Source of the DNA: Endotrypanum monterogeii
Taxonomy: Eukaryota > Euglenozoa > Kinetoplastea > Trypanosomatida > Trypanosomatidae
Direction: 5' to 3'
NCBI GenBank assembly: GCA_000333855.2
Contig: CM007347.1
Location: 84,985-148,984, forward strand
DNA: 64,000 nt
Positions 32,528 through 43,150 of the stretch are shown here, one piece after another. Position 1 is the stretch's first letter. Each line of letters starts with the position of its first letter. A program made the position numbers and the translations under genes. Under the pieces are notes generated by a model. That model did not search any database. It was not told where the DNA came from and worked only from the letters and a program-made list of their open reading frames with translations.

Positions 32528-34360
32528 ATGACAGACGTCGCCCTTTCGCATCCCTCTTCGTCGCGCCAGGGATCTCCGGTGCCACGCCGGCAGCTCGGCG
32601 TCCTGTCTGCAAACCAGCGTTCTTACTCACGTCTGGGCTCAAAAGGTGTGATGGGGGACGAGTCGCCTCTCATGTCTCCCCTCCCCTATTACCCACGCCG
32701 TCGCAGTGTCACCTTTGCGGATAACCAGTGCGACAGAGAGGAGCGGCCTAACTACAACGGCACATACTCAGCCTCGGCTCCCGTCTCCCCCATACGTCAC
32801 GTTTCCCCACCGCCGGTTTCTATCCTCAAGCCCCACTCGTCCTTTCCAGCAGTGGAAGAGGAAGACAGCGGTGCGGTGCCAGCCCACCAGAGGGCGGCGG
32901 CAGCCGTCACTGGTATCACTGGGCGAAGGGAGTCCAGGCACAGCTCGCCGGTGCCACTGCGTGGTCGTTCGAACAGTCGTCAGCGTCTTGCGGCGCGGCG
33001 CAAGGAGGCGCAGTTGCATCACAGTTTTTACGATGACAGCTTTGTAGAGGAGTATGTGCTCAGCGCCAAGACAGAGTTGGAGCAGGAGGAGGCAGAGCAG
33101 CGTCGAGTTCAGGAGCGGCTGAGGATCGAAAGGGAAAAGGCGCGACAGGCGGAGAGTCGCGTATTGGAGGCGACGGAAAAAATCAGCGCTCTCCAACACG
33201 CGAAAGAAGTTCTGATGGCGTCCACAGTACGTCGCCACCCCTCAGTGACGCCATCGCCACCGCGTGTCTCTTCTAACAAATCAAAGCGTAACTCCAGCCT
33301 TTTGCGGGAGCTCGAACAGGACCCTGATCCGGAGGTGCAAGCAGCACTGAAGCAGCTGGCGCGGAACTCTAGTGCAAAGCAGCAAAGTCGCGTCCATCCC
33401 TCAAACCATCAGCGTCGTCGATCGATATCCATTGTTTCTTCCGACGCTCTCGAGGAGGCCAGCGATGCCGACGATGGGGATGACAGCAACGCCCGAAAGC
33501 GCACCCGCCTAGAAAAGATCGTGTCCACACTGCTGGAGAGAAGGGCCAAGAGCAAAAGCAAGCACAGCGTGATGGTTATTGACTGGTCTGATATCGACTC
33601 AGACGCCGATGATGATGGCTTCCCCGCTAAGGAGACTGTCAAGGGCCTCAAGCAACAACGTGGCTACTCCGCCAAGAATGGTAGTGAAGCAAAGTGGGCA
33701 TCGACGACCCTTGTGCCCCCAGTGCAGGATACCCGAAAGGGTTCCAACAAGCGGGTGACGTCATCCCGCAAGCGCCACACCAGTGCAGAGCCGGAGTTGG
33801 GGGATTCTCTCCTCTTCGAAGATGAAGCAGATCAGCCTATTCTCCTTCCTCGTCGCCAACACACGCGACCGGCTCCGACGCGCTCTATCTCGTACATCGA
33901 CATGGAGGGTGAGGATGACCTTGTGAGGGATGCATCAAGTGTTGAACGTGTGGTGCGGCGACCGCCTCGTGCCACACGTGCGCCAGCACCGCGGCAGCGC
34001 CGTGGCCGCCTTGCGTCTGCTTCCACTCACGGAGGTGCAAAGGAGACTTCATCTTTCACAGGCCCCACAGCCTCGAGGGGACGTGGGCCACCACCGCCGC
34101 CGCCATCAGTTGCTCCAGTAGCGGTGCCTACAGGGGCTCCGCCTCGTCGTCACCGCAGGTCCGCCCCGCGTGCGGACCCCAACGATCCCATGGCCGTCTT
34201 TTTCGAGGCGGCTTTTCCCAGTCCTTCAAAGTTCGACGAAATGATGATGCAGGCCGGGGGTTTACCAGAGACTCGGCGTGGTGGCGGCGGCGGGGGCGGC
34301 CGAGGACATGGGCGACAGCCCAACCTCGTGCTGCCGAGCTCCATTGGACGCCGCCGTTGA
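32528..34360 (+). CDS. Disordered Arg/Ser-rich protein with PP1-docking-like motifs
   Basis: 610 residues from the ATG at 32528. Most of the chain is low complexity: Ser, Arg, Pro, with many SP sites, acidic patches near 310-325 and 355-365, poly-Pro near 530 and a Gly run near 585. A single helical, probably coiled-coil segment spans ~175-240 (Glu/Arg/Gln-rich). R59-S-V-T-F63 fits the RVxF docking motif of protein phosphatase 1, and S98-I-L-K101 fits the SILK motif; both lie in the disordered N-terminus. This pairing occurs in some PP1 regulators, usually with SILK before RVxF, whereas here it follows. Basic clusters such as RKRTRLEK may direct it to the nucleus. No family is recognised. The PP1 link is a hypothesis from short motifs. 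Confidence 0.82.
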   Translation: MTDVALSHPSSSRQGSPVPRRQLGVLSANQRSYSRLGSKGVMGDESPLMSPLPYYPRRRSVTFADNQCDREERPNYNGTYSASAPVSPIRHVSPPPVSILKPHSSFPAVEEEDSGAVPAHQRAAAAVTGITGRRESRHSSPVPLRGRSNSRQRLAARRKEAQLHHSFYDDSFVEEYVLSAKTELEQEEAEQRRVQERLRIEREKARQAESRVLEATEKISALQHAKEVLMASTVRRHPSVTPSPPRVSSNKSKRNSSLLRELEQDPDPEVQAALKQLARNSSAKQQSRVHPSNHQRRRSISIVSSDALEEASDADDGDDSNARKRTRLEKIVSTLLERRAKSKSKHSVMVIDWSDIDSDADDDGFPAKETVKGLKQQRGYSAKNGSEAKWASTTLVPPVQDTRKGSNKRVTSSRKRHTSAEPELGDSLLFEDEADQPILLPRRQHTRPAPTRSISYIDMEGEDDLVRDASSVERVVRRPPRATRAPAPRQRRGRLASASTHGGAKETSSFTGPTASRGRGPPPPPPSVAPVAVPTGAPPRRHRRSAPRADPNDPMAVFFEAAFPSPSKFDEMMMQAGGLPETRRGGGGGGGRGHGRQPNLVLPSSIGRRR

Positions 34361-35862
34361 AGCTCTGTTGAGTACACGGGGGAGGGATGTGCCTGCACTC
34401 TCGTAATTGTACTTGCGTCGATGCGCTGGTGCCTTCCCCGCTGTAATTCTTGTACGCGCATGTCATTACACATTGTTCTAGATTTCTTTCCCGATTTCCT
34501 GTTTGTGAACTCCCGCCGCTTTCGCTCCGCTTGCCCTCCTCCCCCCTCCCCTCCACTCCATATCCCTGACTTCCTCCCACGATTCGACCGTTTTACGTGG
34601 ATTATTGGGAGGGCAGGGGAGAGGGGACGGGGCAGCGTATCTCAGCGTCTGAGTGAATTATTTCTGCGTGCCGGCCAAACTGTGATGTGGGAGTCATTCA
34701 AGATTCCTTTAAAAAAAAAAAATCCTTTCCAGTTCTCTGGTACATTTTCTATAGATGCTCGACCCCTTCCCCCACACGTCGCTACCACTGTATTCTGTAT
34801 GTATGGATCTGCGTGCGGGTAGTCGTGTTCGTAGCTGCACACACCCGCCGACCTTCAGTGGGAGCTGGGGGGACTTTGTTAGATTACTCGATACGTATAT
34901 ATATATATATATATATATACATAATGTGTTCGTTTTTTTTTTTTTGTTTGTGTGTGTGTGTGTGTGTATCTGAGTGCCTGTGGGAGATGCATACGTAAAA
35001 AAAACGCACTGAAAGAATAGAGATATCCAGTCCATCTTCAACAGCCCCGCAGCTTTAGGTCTCATGTAACGGGGTAAGGGAGAGAGAGAGAGACTGTCTA
35101 GATTGTGAGCAGTAGAAATAGCTACGGTTTGTGTCGCCGGCTTTTTTCTTCTTTCAGCATGTGGACTGGTTACCTGTGCCCCGAGGTTGTCCAAGGCTTT
35201 GATTTCTTCTTGCGAATGGGGCCAGCTCCTATACACTACGGGGGCTTGCCCTTAGGCCTCTATGTAGGGGAGGGGGGCGTGACTCGGTGGGCGCTGCGTA
35301 TCCGATTGGCGAGCGATTCTTCTTATTCTCTATGTCGACGCTGCTCACGTGCGTGCATCCCGTCTACCGCCCCCCTCCCCCCCCCCCCCCATCAAAACGA
35401 TCGCGTGTTCGTTGGCGATGGCGTTGCTTCCCCTTTTGGCTTTCTCCGCATCCACTGTGGGGGGTTTGCTGCCTACCGCTTCCATGTTGATAAAATGATT
35501 CATCCTCCCTTTTTCCACTTGCTCGCTTTCTTCACCTTTTGTGTTCCCCCTTTGTTATCTGTGCTCCGACGGCGTGGGCCTCAGGGAGTGCGCGCACCTC
35601 TTCATATACGGGCAGCGGCATCTACAACGGTACTCTATAGCGTCGGGTTCCTCAATCATATAGACACGCCCACCAAAAACGAAAATCTCCACAACACACC
35701 ATCACAACGTGTGTGTGTGTGTGTGTACTACAAGCATTTTTTTGAGGGCGTACATTTCACCGGTGTCTTGGTTCCCCCGTAACTAACGACTGCGCGCAGC
35801 AGGAGAGAATCAAAATCGCCGCGGAGGGCGTCAGAGATAAGCCTGCGGGGGTGTTTTTTCTC
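34361..35862. other. 1.5-kb intergenic spacer
   Basis: A 225-codon open frame at 35105-35782 is judged spurious because it lies in pyrimidine and GT-rich DNA and lacks an ATG at its head. Simple repeats are TA at 34896-34919, GT at about 34947-34968 and GT near 35710-35727. Confidence 0.55.
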
Positions 35863-37536
35863 ATGACTCTAATATCCTCTTTCATGCAGGTACCGCTGCT
35901 GCTTCCTGAGGAGCTCCGGGATGAAGTGCTGAGTGGGGCCGCAGAGATTGTTGTAGAGCACGGCGGTCGAGACCGCTGCTTCTTGCACATCTACAGTGAA
36001 GATGAGCGACTCACCAAAATTGAGGACATGAAGGATCCTCAGGATATTGTGCGGCAGGCGCATGAAGCACACCTGACACAGCTGCGGTGGGCGCGAGGCG
36101 TGCTCTGGACCGATGCGCGTGTACAGCGCTTTGTGCGCCATGCGGATCATCTTTTGTGGCCGTCGTACGAGTCGCTCAGTAAAATTATCGATGTCGTGCG
36201 CCAGCTGTCTCTCTGCGAGGACGGCGAGAATACAAGCGTACTGAGAAAGGCACATGACTTTGCGACTGCGAACCGCATCCTTCGACAAGAGGCAACGCTA
36301 CCCGGTCTACACCCCCTCAAAAAGACGACACTGGAGGGGCACGCAGCTCTGTACGACGTGCAGCAAACGCGGAAGCGCAGTCGTGACCCGTGGTCGGCGA
36401 CTATGCCATCGCTGCTTTCACGTGTCGACGAGGAGTCGGTTGATTCTGTCGCGTATATTGCTGAGATGACACAGGTGTCGTATGCTGTGTCAGACGTGCT
36501 GCGACTTCAGTTCGCATCCACACCGATGGGGCGACTCGTAGAATTGCTGGTGCCACCGCAGCGCTCACCGGCCGCTACGGCAACATCTGTTCCAGCTGTG
36601 CCAGTTGTGAGGCAGCAGTGGCGAGGTTTTCTCGACAAGCATCGGAAATGGGCCGAATACCACTCACTCTTCGCAGATGTAGAAGAGTACTGTCGGTTCT
36701 GGGGGATTTCAGAGGCATGTGTGGCTCGCGACGTGCACGCAGCCCTGGCACGCGGTGACAGCGTCCAGTTACGGTCTGGAATACACGCGAGTGTTTTGCA
36801 GAGAGCAGAGCTTTTTTTACTCGTGAGCCCTCGCGCTCGCAAGATCGATTCTGTCGTGGCGGCAGAGAAAACCGCTTTTGCATCTCTCTTCCCTACCCGC
36901 TCGTGGAGTGAGTGTGTGGATGAGGGAATGGTGCGTATGGTGACCCGACCTCCCACTGGACTTACCCCCGCAGCCCTCGAAGCCTTCGCCCGGCAGCTTT
37001 TTTTGAGCCCAGCACTCTCTGATGTGCAGTTTAGGGAATGCTGCACAGTGAGCGAGGTTCGTGGCGTCAGCGCGGAGCTGGAGGCGATTCACCTCTCGTC
37101 CACGTTCAACCCCTTCGTCGTGGTGCACGGCACCCGCGTTTGTAATGGGTTCACTGGCGATATTTCGTACTTCGCCGTCCTTCAACGTCACCGCGACCGA
37201 CTCGTCACAGAGCAGACAAATGCGCAGCTCCGTCGAGGCCTCCACGAGGCGCCGAATCGCGGCACCAGTGGTCCAAGCAGTGACACTGTAAGCACGACGC
37301 TGCCCTCGCAGACGCCGCAGAGGACACCATTGAGGATAACTGGAGATGCAGCGGTAGCCGCCTTCAACAGAGCTCTCATTTCCGCGCTCGCCGTAGCGCC
37401 TCTCTCGCGGACGGAAATCCAAAACCATCCATCCATGCGAGAGTACAGAGGCGCCGCGAATTACGAGACCGTTCTGAAGATGGCGCTCAAGGAGAACACC
37501 GAGTTCAAAGGCCGCAGGTATCATTTGCGCGACTGA
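35863..37536 (+). CDS. Hypothetical protein, possibly winged-helix containing
   Basis: 557 residues from the ATG at 35863; the ATG at 35884 is an equally possible start, because the bases before it (CTCTTTCATGCAG) resemble a splice acceptor. It is well-composed globular sequence with few low-complexity stretches: one at ~235-245 (Pro/Ala/Thr) and one at ~465-490. The C-terminal ~50 residues (SRTEIQNHPSMREY...) look like a small helical domain of winged-helix type. There are no signal peptide, membrane segment or catalytic motif I recognise. A transcription-related role, for example an RNA polymerase III-type subunit with winged helices, crossed my mind but is not supported by a specific motif. 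Confidence 0.8.
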   Translation: MTLISSFMQVPLLLPEELRDEVLSGAAEIVVEHGGRDRCFLHIYSEDERLTKIEDMKDPQDIVRQAHEAHLTQLRWARGVLWTDARVQRFVRHADHLLWPSYESLSKIIDVVRQLSLCEDGENTSVLRKAHDFATANRILRQEATLPGLHPLKKTTLEGHAALYDVQQTRKRSRDPWSATMPSLLSRVDEESVDSVAYIAEMTQVSYAVSDVLRLQFASTPMGRLVELLVPPQRSPAATATSVPAVPVVRQQWRGFLDKHRKWAEYHSLFADVEEYCRFWGISEACVARDVHAALARGDSVQLRSGIHASVLQRAELFLLVSPRARKIDSVVAAEKTAFASLFPTRSWSECVDEGMVRMVTRPPTGLTPAALEAFARQLFLSPALSDVQFRECCTVSEVRGVSAELEAIHLSSTFNPFVVVHGTRVCNGFTGDISYFAVLQRHRDRLVTEQTNAQLRRGLHEAPNRGTSGPSSDTVSTTLPSQTPQRTPLRITGDAAVAAFNRALISALAVAPLSRTEIQNHPSMREYRGAANYETVLKMALKENTEFKGRRYHLRD

Positions 37537-38775
37537 GGTGAAGGCGAAGTGACATGCGCAGCGTAACTCTCCAGAGGAGTTATGGTGACTGTGCTCATGG
37601 GACGTGGGGCGCTACAGATGAGCTTCCTCACACACTGCCGCCATCCTGATTCTTTTTTTTTTTTTCGCACCATGACGTCTGTTGTAGGAATCGGGTGTTG
37701 CTCGAGTGTGTGATCAATTCTCTCGGCACACTGTTAATCCTTCGCGCCACTGTGCACACAGATACATGCGTGTGTCACCGTCGTGCGCGGGGAAGGAGGA
37801 ATCGGCGATGCACTGTGATGCTTGCACAGAACATCAAATCTTATCACAATAAAGAAAAAAAAACGCGATGAGAACACGAAACAACAACAAAAAAAGGTCG
37901 ATGATGGATGGAGACTGCTAGGTCGTGCAAAGCTGTCGAGGTTATCTCCCCTCCCAAGAACTACAAGGGGCATTACACAATAAAACATCTTGATCTTCCG
38001 TCCCTTTGTCGCTTAGACACAAATTCATCGACACGGACCAGATCCGGAGAACGTTGCCGTTGGACAGGGTCGTTGGCCTGCTTCTCGTGCTCGCCGAAAG
38101 TTCAAGATACGTCCCGGGACGACGGCAAGGCACCCTCTCACCCGTTCATGTGATGCCCACACGTGGTGGGCTTCTTTTCTCTCACGAGTAGCCCCCTTTT
38201 GATTCATTGTTCGTGCTGTTCCACACTCAATCTCCCTTCAATGACTCTTCTCACTTCCATCGAAAATATTTGTTTTCTTTTATTTGTGGCACATTCTTTT
38301 TGTTGTGTTACTCTCCTTATCTCGCTTCTACACATTTTCTTTCCTTCTCCGCGACGACTCGCTCTATTGTCTCTCCCCCTCCGCCTCCCCCTCCCCCTCC
38401 GCCTCCCCCTCCCCCTCCGCCTCCGCCTCCCTCCCCGAACCGCGCCTCGCCACCCTTCACGTCTTGGTGTGGAGAGTTCTATTGGAGAGAAGACTTCATA
38501 TAATTTTACTGGGGAATCTGGTGCGCCGTGCGCGTCCATACTACCCTCCTTCCTGTACACGTGTGTCCTTGGGAAAGGGTCGCAAGTGAGGAGCGTTTGC
38601 CTCTTAAACTGCACTGGATCCTCGAGGCACTGTGACCGCTGCGAGGTTTGCCAGCGAAGGTACACTCGCAACAAAGAAAGGGGGAACCACGCCACGCAGA
38701 AGTCTCACGCAGGCATTTTATTGTTCAGTCGCTTATTTGTAGACTTTACATCTGCACTTGGTAAGACCCGTAACC

Positions 38776-38807
<32 letters not shown>

Positions 38808-38834
38808 CAAACACACACACAAACCACTGCAGCG
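37537..38834. other. Intergenic spacer before RPF1
   Basis: No gene seen; a long open frame running into RPF1 from 38163 is leader sequence. It holds a minisatellite-like run of CCCCCTCCGCCT units at about 38383-38433 and a pure TA tract at 38780-38807, only 27 bases before the RPF1 ATG. Confidence 0.55.
38383..38433 (+). repeat. CCCCCTCCGCCT minisatellite
   Basis: About four degenerate 12-base units built from CCGCCT and CCCCCT hexamers form a pure pyrimidine/G-poor tract in the spacer upstream of RPF1. It may double as a polypyrimidine signal. Confidence 0.7.
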
Positions 38835-39827
38835 ATGGGTAAGGGAGCGCGGTCTAAGCGCAGTACACGCCCGTTCGCCAAGAAACGGCATGTGCTCGAG
38901 AGTAAGGCACAGGAGGTCAACCAGGATCTACTAGAACGGTATCGAGATACGCGTCAGCCAATCCGAAAGTCTCAGCTTTTCACTGAGATCCTGAAACAAA
39001 AGAAAGACACAAAGCGAGCACGTCGTGAGTCTCGCGAGAATGAGCGTCGCCACCTCAAGGATAGGGCACCTGTGAAGTCGATACCGAAGACGAAGGAGCG
39101 CAAGCGCAAAGCCGATGAGACTATCATCGAGGACAAAGAAGATGCTGAGATCATCAATGATGAGGCTGACGACGAGTTCGCTACCTTCTTTCGCGATCGA
39201 AAGAATCCTCGAATCCTGATCACTACTGGTGAGCATCCATGCTTTCGCTCAAAGCAGCTTGTGAAGGAGCTGCTGTGGCTAGTGCCAAACAGCATCTACC
39301 GTCCGCGCAAGTCCTACACTCTAAAGGAAATCACCCAATTCTGCTCCAATCGCGGGTTCACGGATCTTCTTGTAGTGACCGATCGCATCAAGGAACCGTA
39401 CAACTTGATAGTTTCGCACCTGCCAGAGGGGCCAACCGCCACCTTTCGCGTGTCAAATTTTTTGACCTACGCCCAGTTAGAGGATCCAGCGCCTCGGACG
39501 GAACACTACCCAGAGCTTATCTTTAAAAACTTTGATACTCGACTGGGTCGCCGTATATCTCGCATGCTAGAGTGCCTTTTCCCCGCCACTCGTGACTATG
39601 CAGGCCGCGCTGTTGCAACATTTCACAACCAGCGCGACTACATCTTTTTGCGCACTCACCGCTACATCTTTGACAGCCTCGAGGCGGTGCGTTTGCAGGA
39701 GATGGGACCGCGCTTCACGTTGCGTCTCCTCTCTTTGCAGTCGGGCACGTTTGATCGGCAGTTTGGCGAGTATGAGTGGTATCGTAAAAAGGAGCACGAT
39801 GTGGATACTCTCGAGTGGTACATGTAG
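38835..39827 (+). CDS. RPF1: Ribosome production factor 1 (Brix domain)
   Basis: 330 residues from the ATG at 38835. It acts in assembly of the 60S ribosomal subunit in the nucleolus. The N-terminal ~110 residues are highly basic and then acidic, as in family members. A Brix domain covers ~113-300: it begins NPRILITTGEHP, continues with the FTDLLVV strand and SHLPEGPTATF, then VATFHNQRDYIF and HRYIFDS, and ends with LQEMGPRFTLRL. The combination LPxGPTAxF, NQRDYIF and GPRFTL near the end is characteristic of RPF1 rather than IMP4, BRX1 or SSF1. The C-terminus YEW...DTLEWYM also follows the RPF1 pattern. Length is normal. The 5' leader contains a TA microsatellite. Confidence 0.93.
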   Translation: MGKGARSKRSTRPFAKKRHVLESKAQEVNQDLLERYRDTRQPIRKSQLFTEILKQKKDTKRARRESRENERRHLKDRAPVKSIPKTKERKRKADETIIEDKEDAEIINDEADDEFATFFRDRKNPRILITTGEHPCFRSKQLVKELLWLVPNSIYRPRKSYTLKEITQFCSNRGFTDLLVVTDRIKEPYNLIVSHLPEGPTATFRVSNFLTYAQLEDPAPRTEHYPELIFKNFDTRLGRRISRMLECLFPATRDYAGRAVATFHNQRDYIFLRTHRYIFDSLEAVRLQEMGPRFTLRLLSLQSGTFDRQFGEYEWYRKKEHDVDTLEWYM

Positions 39828-40649
39828 ACACGCATGCTCATGTGCCGACGTGCTTGCCTCCTCAACCGTGCGCACTCGATCTTGTGCTCCTTCCGAAGAG
39901 GATGAGACGGTTGGCGTGCATGTGCGCGCGCGCGAGTGTGTGTGCCTTGTATGTGCGAATGAGGGCCATACGAAATACGATTAACACCCCGGGAGAAGTA
40001 AGGATGGTGGGTTGGTGGGTGGTACGGTTCTCCTCCGTGTTCCCCTTTCTCACCCTCTCCATATAATATATATATATATATATCCTCCATGCCTTCCACT
40101 GTTTTTCCCCTAAATCTCATCAATGAGACAAACAAACAAACAAACAAAAAAAACTCTTTACACAGGGAGAGCGTCAATAAATAATCAGTCTGCCCCTCCT
40201 CAACACACATATACATATAGACACTCCTCGCTAGTGTACCCCCGTACTGCTCGTTGGAAGCGTCGAATACCCTGTGACGTACATGAAAATGCTCCTTTGG
40301 ATACTGCTGTTTGCGATACCCCTTGCGTTCCTCGTTAATATGGTTTCCTCGCATCTTTCTACCCTCAAGGATCCCTTCATTTTTTTGTGTTTCTCTTCTC
40401 GATGCCTGGCTCGTGCTCGGGGACACTTAGTGTACCCGCAATCAACACCGAGGAGTCGCCGTGGTGTTTTGATGTTGCTGGCGATAGTTTGGGAGGCATT
40501 CTCTCGGATAGATTTGTGTACCGTTATAACCGACGCCATCGTATTTTCATTTCCTCTGCTGACTCGACGGCGGTCTCTCGCCTCCTCCTTCCTCCTTTCT
40601 TCTTCTTAAGACTTGCACTCAGAGTGGAGCGAGATTGTATGCTGCGGCA
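39828..40649. other. Intergenic spacer before the vasohibin gene
   Basis: No gene seen. It contains a TA tract at 40067-40083, A/C-rich sequence near 40130-40155, and pyrimidine-rich sequence up to 40608. Confidence 0.6.
40572..40610 (+). promoter_or_regulatory. Candidate trans-splice acceptor of the vasohibin gene
   Basis: A nearly pure T/C tract at 40572-40607 ends in AAG (AG at 40609-40610), 39 bases before the ATG at 40650. Confidence 0.5.
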
Positions 40650-42554
40650 ATGTCTGATAGAGTGCTGAGCGTCGTAGAACAGTTGAGCCAGACAAACCCA
40701 TTCTTTGAAAAGGAGGATTTGCCAGACCCTCCGCGGCCATGCGAGACAGCGATCCCCCGAGACCGCCCCTCCGAGGAGCAACTTCCTTTTATCCAGCAGC
40801 AAATCAGCATCCTCGGCTACAATCACCTACCCCGGACATTTTTCTCATTGGAAAAACACCGCTCGCTGCAGAGCATCCTGTTCACAGCGAAGGAGGTGCT
40901 GAGCGAGGCCCTGCCCATCCGCTGTCTCGAGGCGACGTTCGTAGCGTTGTATTATACCCAGGTGCTGCGCGACATCGACCGCATTCCGCTCTCTTTCAAG
41001 TCTGAGGCAAATCACAAACTTTACCGTCATATCGTTCTCGTCATCCGAAAGCGTGTTGCGCCCATCCGTTACGGCGCTCTCGGTCTGAGCCGAAAATCGA
41101 CACTGATGTATAAACCCCTAATGTACTCCTCCCTCTTTGATTTGGTGATGGACTACAAACGTGAGTACAAGGCCCTTGGTCACAGGCTGCTCGACATTAA
41201 GTTGGGTATCGCTGTCTCACACGATGAGCACAGTCGATGGGATCCATGCTGGCGCTTTATTGCTATCAAGGTTGATCACAACGGGGACGGCGTCAGCGAT
41301 ATCCTACAGAAACCTTCGCCCGAAAATTCGCACAAAACAAATGTGCACAATACATCACAAACGACTGCGCGCAAGAACCCCACCCGTGTGACCAATGCTA
41401 TCTCTTCTGCAAATGTCAGCAGCACCTTGTTGCCGCCGCTCAGCCTAGGTGCTTCTCGCGCAGACAGCTCCGCATGCTCCATTAATGAGGACTCGTCTCC
41501 AGAGCGTTCGGTGAGAACGCTGGGCGACTCGCAGAGTGAGTCGGCGGGTCATATTAATTCTTCCCCCGCTTCTTTGGTGAACATCATCGGCTCGATCTCG
41601 ACGCCGACAAGGCCTGTCGATTCCACCGGGTCTTCGCCTCCGCGAGTTTCTAACATGGAGGAGTCAGCTCCTGAGACGTACGTGCCACTCGCGCACCTAC
41701 TTTGCAACTACATGCGACTTCTCTCCCTCATTAGCGAGCAGTATTACAAAGGCATCGCGTCTGTGGATAACAGCGCTAGAGCAGCCAAGCTCTGCTTCAT
41801 GGACCTCGACACTGCAGAGAGGGACTCCAGCGCTGAGAACCACCGCCGCCTGCAGCTTATCAGCGAAATGCAATCGCCGTTGAGCGTGGAGGCCAGGCGG
41901 TTGGCAGCCAGCCGACAATTGAAGCCTCTTAAAAAAATGAGAGGTTCTCTAAAGAACTCGAACAACGGTGGCAGTGCCAAACGTCGACAGTCGAGCAGCA
42001 GTAACGCTGCGAAACCTGGAAGGGTCGCCGCATCTACTTCTGCGACGTCGCCACCCTTGGTCAGTGCCTCGGATAGCAGGAAATCTTTCCCATCTGCGTC
42101 GTCGCATCAGCATCGCTCTCCACGGAAGCAGCACTCGTCGACTGTGGCAGATCATGCGCATCCGTTAAAGGCACTCACCGTACCGTCCTCTGCAGACCAA
42201 AACCGCACTGTATCACTCTCTGCTGCTTTGGCGAGTGTCAACAGCATCTCTCACACATGTATGCCCATACAGGGAATTGTAGTGAAGGCCAATAGCCCAA
42301 GCAGATCGGCATCTCCGCCGTCCTACGGCGAGTTTGGGACACTGAGGTCCACGAGCCCTTGCAATTCCACTACTCGTCCCCATTCGGAGGTCTTTTTTGC
42401 CGCGCCGCCTCTCACCCCCCGTAACTGCGATGGACGAAGGCCGCTCTCATCGCCCGAGTCATCCTTCCGTTCCGCATCAACAGCAGACACTCTCTTTTCT
42501 GCGCCGTCCTCGCTGAACGTCACTGCCACCTGCTCACCGAAACACTCGCCCTAG
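40650..42554 (+). CDS. VASH: Vasohibin-family tubulin tyrosine carboxypeptidase
   Basis: 634 residues from the ATG at 40650. Vasohibins remove the C-terminal Tyr of alpha-tubulin. The transglutaminase-like Cys protease core is at ~60-200: C92 in ALPIRCLEATF (vasohibin consensus GLPIKCLEA), H127 in YRHIVL, and S147 in YGALGLSR, giving the non-canonical Cys-His-Ser triad. Further matches are the LMYKP segment (~153-157), the FDLVMDYK region, and KLGIAVSHDEHS, like the vasohibin KLGxSVSHDPHS. After ~205 comes an unusually long tail of ~430 residues, rich in Ser, Pro, Thr and Asn and probably disordered, broken only by a helical block around 350-400. Animal vasohibins need the small chaperone SVBP, which is not encoded in this window. 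Detyrosinated tubulin marks stable microtubules of the subpellicular array and axoneme. Confidence 0.93.
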   Translation: MSDRVLSVVEQLSQTNPFFEKEDLPDPPRPCETAIPRDRPSEEQLPFIQQQISILGYNHLPRTFFSLEKHRSLQSILFTAKEVLSEALPIRCLEATFVALYYTQVLRDIDRIPLSFKSEANHKLYRHIVLVIRKRVAPIRYGALGLSRKSTLMYKPLMYSSLFDLVMDYKREYKALGHRLLDIKLGIAVSHDEHSRWDPCWRFIAIKVDHNGDGVSDILQKPSPENSHKTNVHNTSQTTARKNPTRVTNAISSANVSSTLLPPLSLGASRADSSACSINEDSSPERSVRTLGDSQSESAGHINSSPASLVNIIGSISTPTRPVDSTGSSPPRVSNMEESAPETYVPLAHLLCNYMRLLSLISEQYYKGIASVDNSARAAKLCFMDLDTAERDSSAENHRRLQLISEMQSPLSVEARRLAASRQLKPLKKMRGSLKNSNNGGSAKRRQSSSSNAAKPGRVAASTSATSPPLVSASDSRKSFPSASSHQHRSPRKQHSSTVADHAHPLKALTVPSSADQNRTVSLSAALASVNSISHTCMPIQGIVVKANSPSRSASPPSYGEFGTLRSTSPCNSTTRPHSEVFFAAPPLTPRNCDGRRPLSSPESSFRSASTADTLFSAPSSLNVTATCSPKHSP

Positions 42555-43150
42555 TATTGCACTCTGTTTTTTTTTTTTTTGCATGATGATTTGCACAGTG
42601 TTTTGGCGGCTGTAACGGTACTGCATTGGCGCTGCAGCGCATGGTCGCACCTCTAGTGTGCCCTCGCCGCGTCTTGATGGCCTGTGTTTTTTTCCATCCT
42701 TCCCGGTACCGTCTCTACCGACAAATCGTAGGACACATCTGTATCCTTTCATTTTTGTTCTGTTTGTTGCACTTCTCCGTTGTTGGTGAGTGTACACGTG
42801 CATATGGATGGGTATCTGTGTGGTGGGTCACGAGAGGTAGGGGTGGGTTCGCATTGGTGAGGTATTGAACGCTGACGCACAGGGAGGGAGGGGAGAAGAG
42901 GTGGAAGCGAAAACACCGCCTCCAAAGATGGGCAACGGGATGTAGACTGCCGCGTATGCACAGAAAAAAAATCGACACAAATCGCGTATGTGCACGACTC
43001 GATGCGCGCAACGGCTTCCCATGTGTCTTTTTTTCTTTCGGTGAGTCATGTGCTCCTTTGCTCTCTCATGATTGTGTGACTTTGATCGGTGACTTGTGGT
43101 TTGGAGCAGGGCGAGGCACATGCCCGTACCCGAAGAAATCCCAGAGTTGT
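42555..43150. other. Spacer after the vasohibin gene
   Basis: No gene seen. The sequence 42860-42980 is purine-rich on +, unlike most spacers here. It is probably 3' UTR of the vasohibin transcript. Confidence 0.5.

Noticed and set aside
35105..35782. 225-codon open frame in the spacer before the 557-residue protein gene
   Set aside because: It covers C-runs and GT repeats, has no ATG at its head, and shows no motif or even composition.
38163..38834. N-terminal extension of RPF1 in the same frame
   Set aside because: Translates minisatellite, CT tracts and TA repeats; family members begin with the basic segment at 38835.
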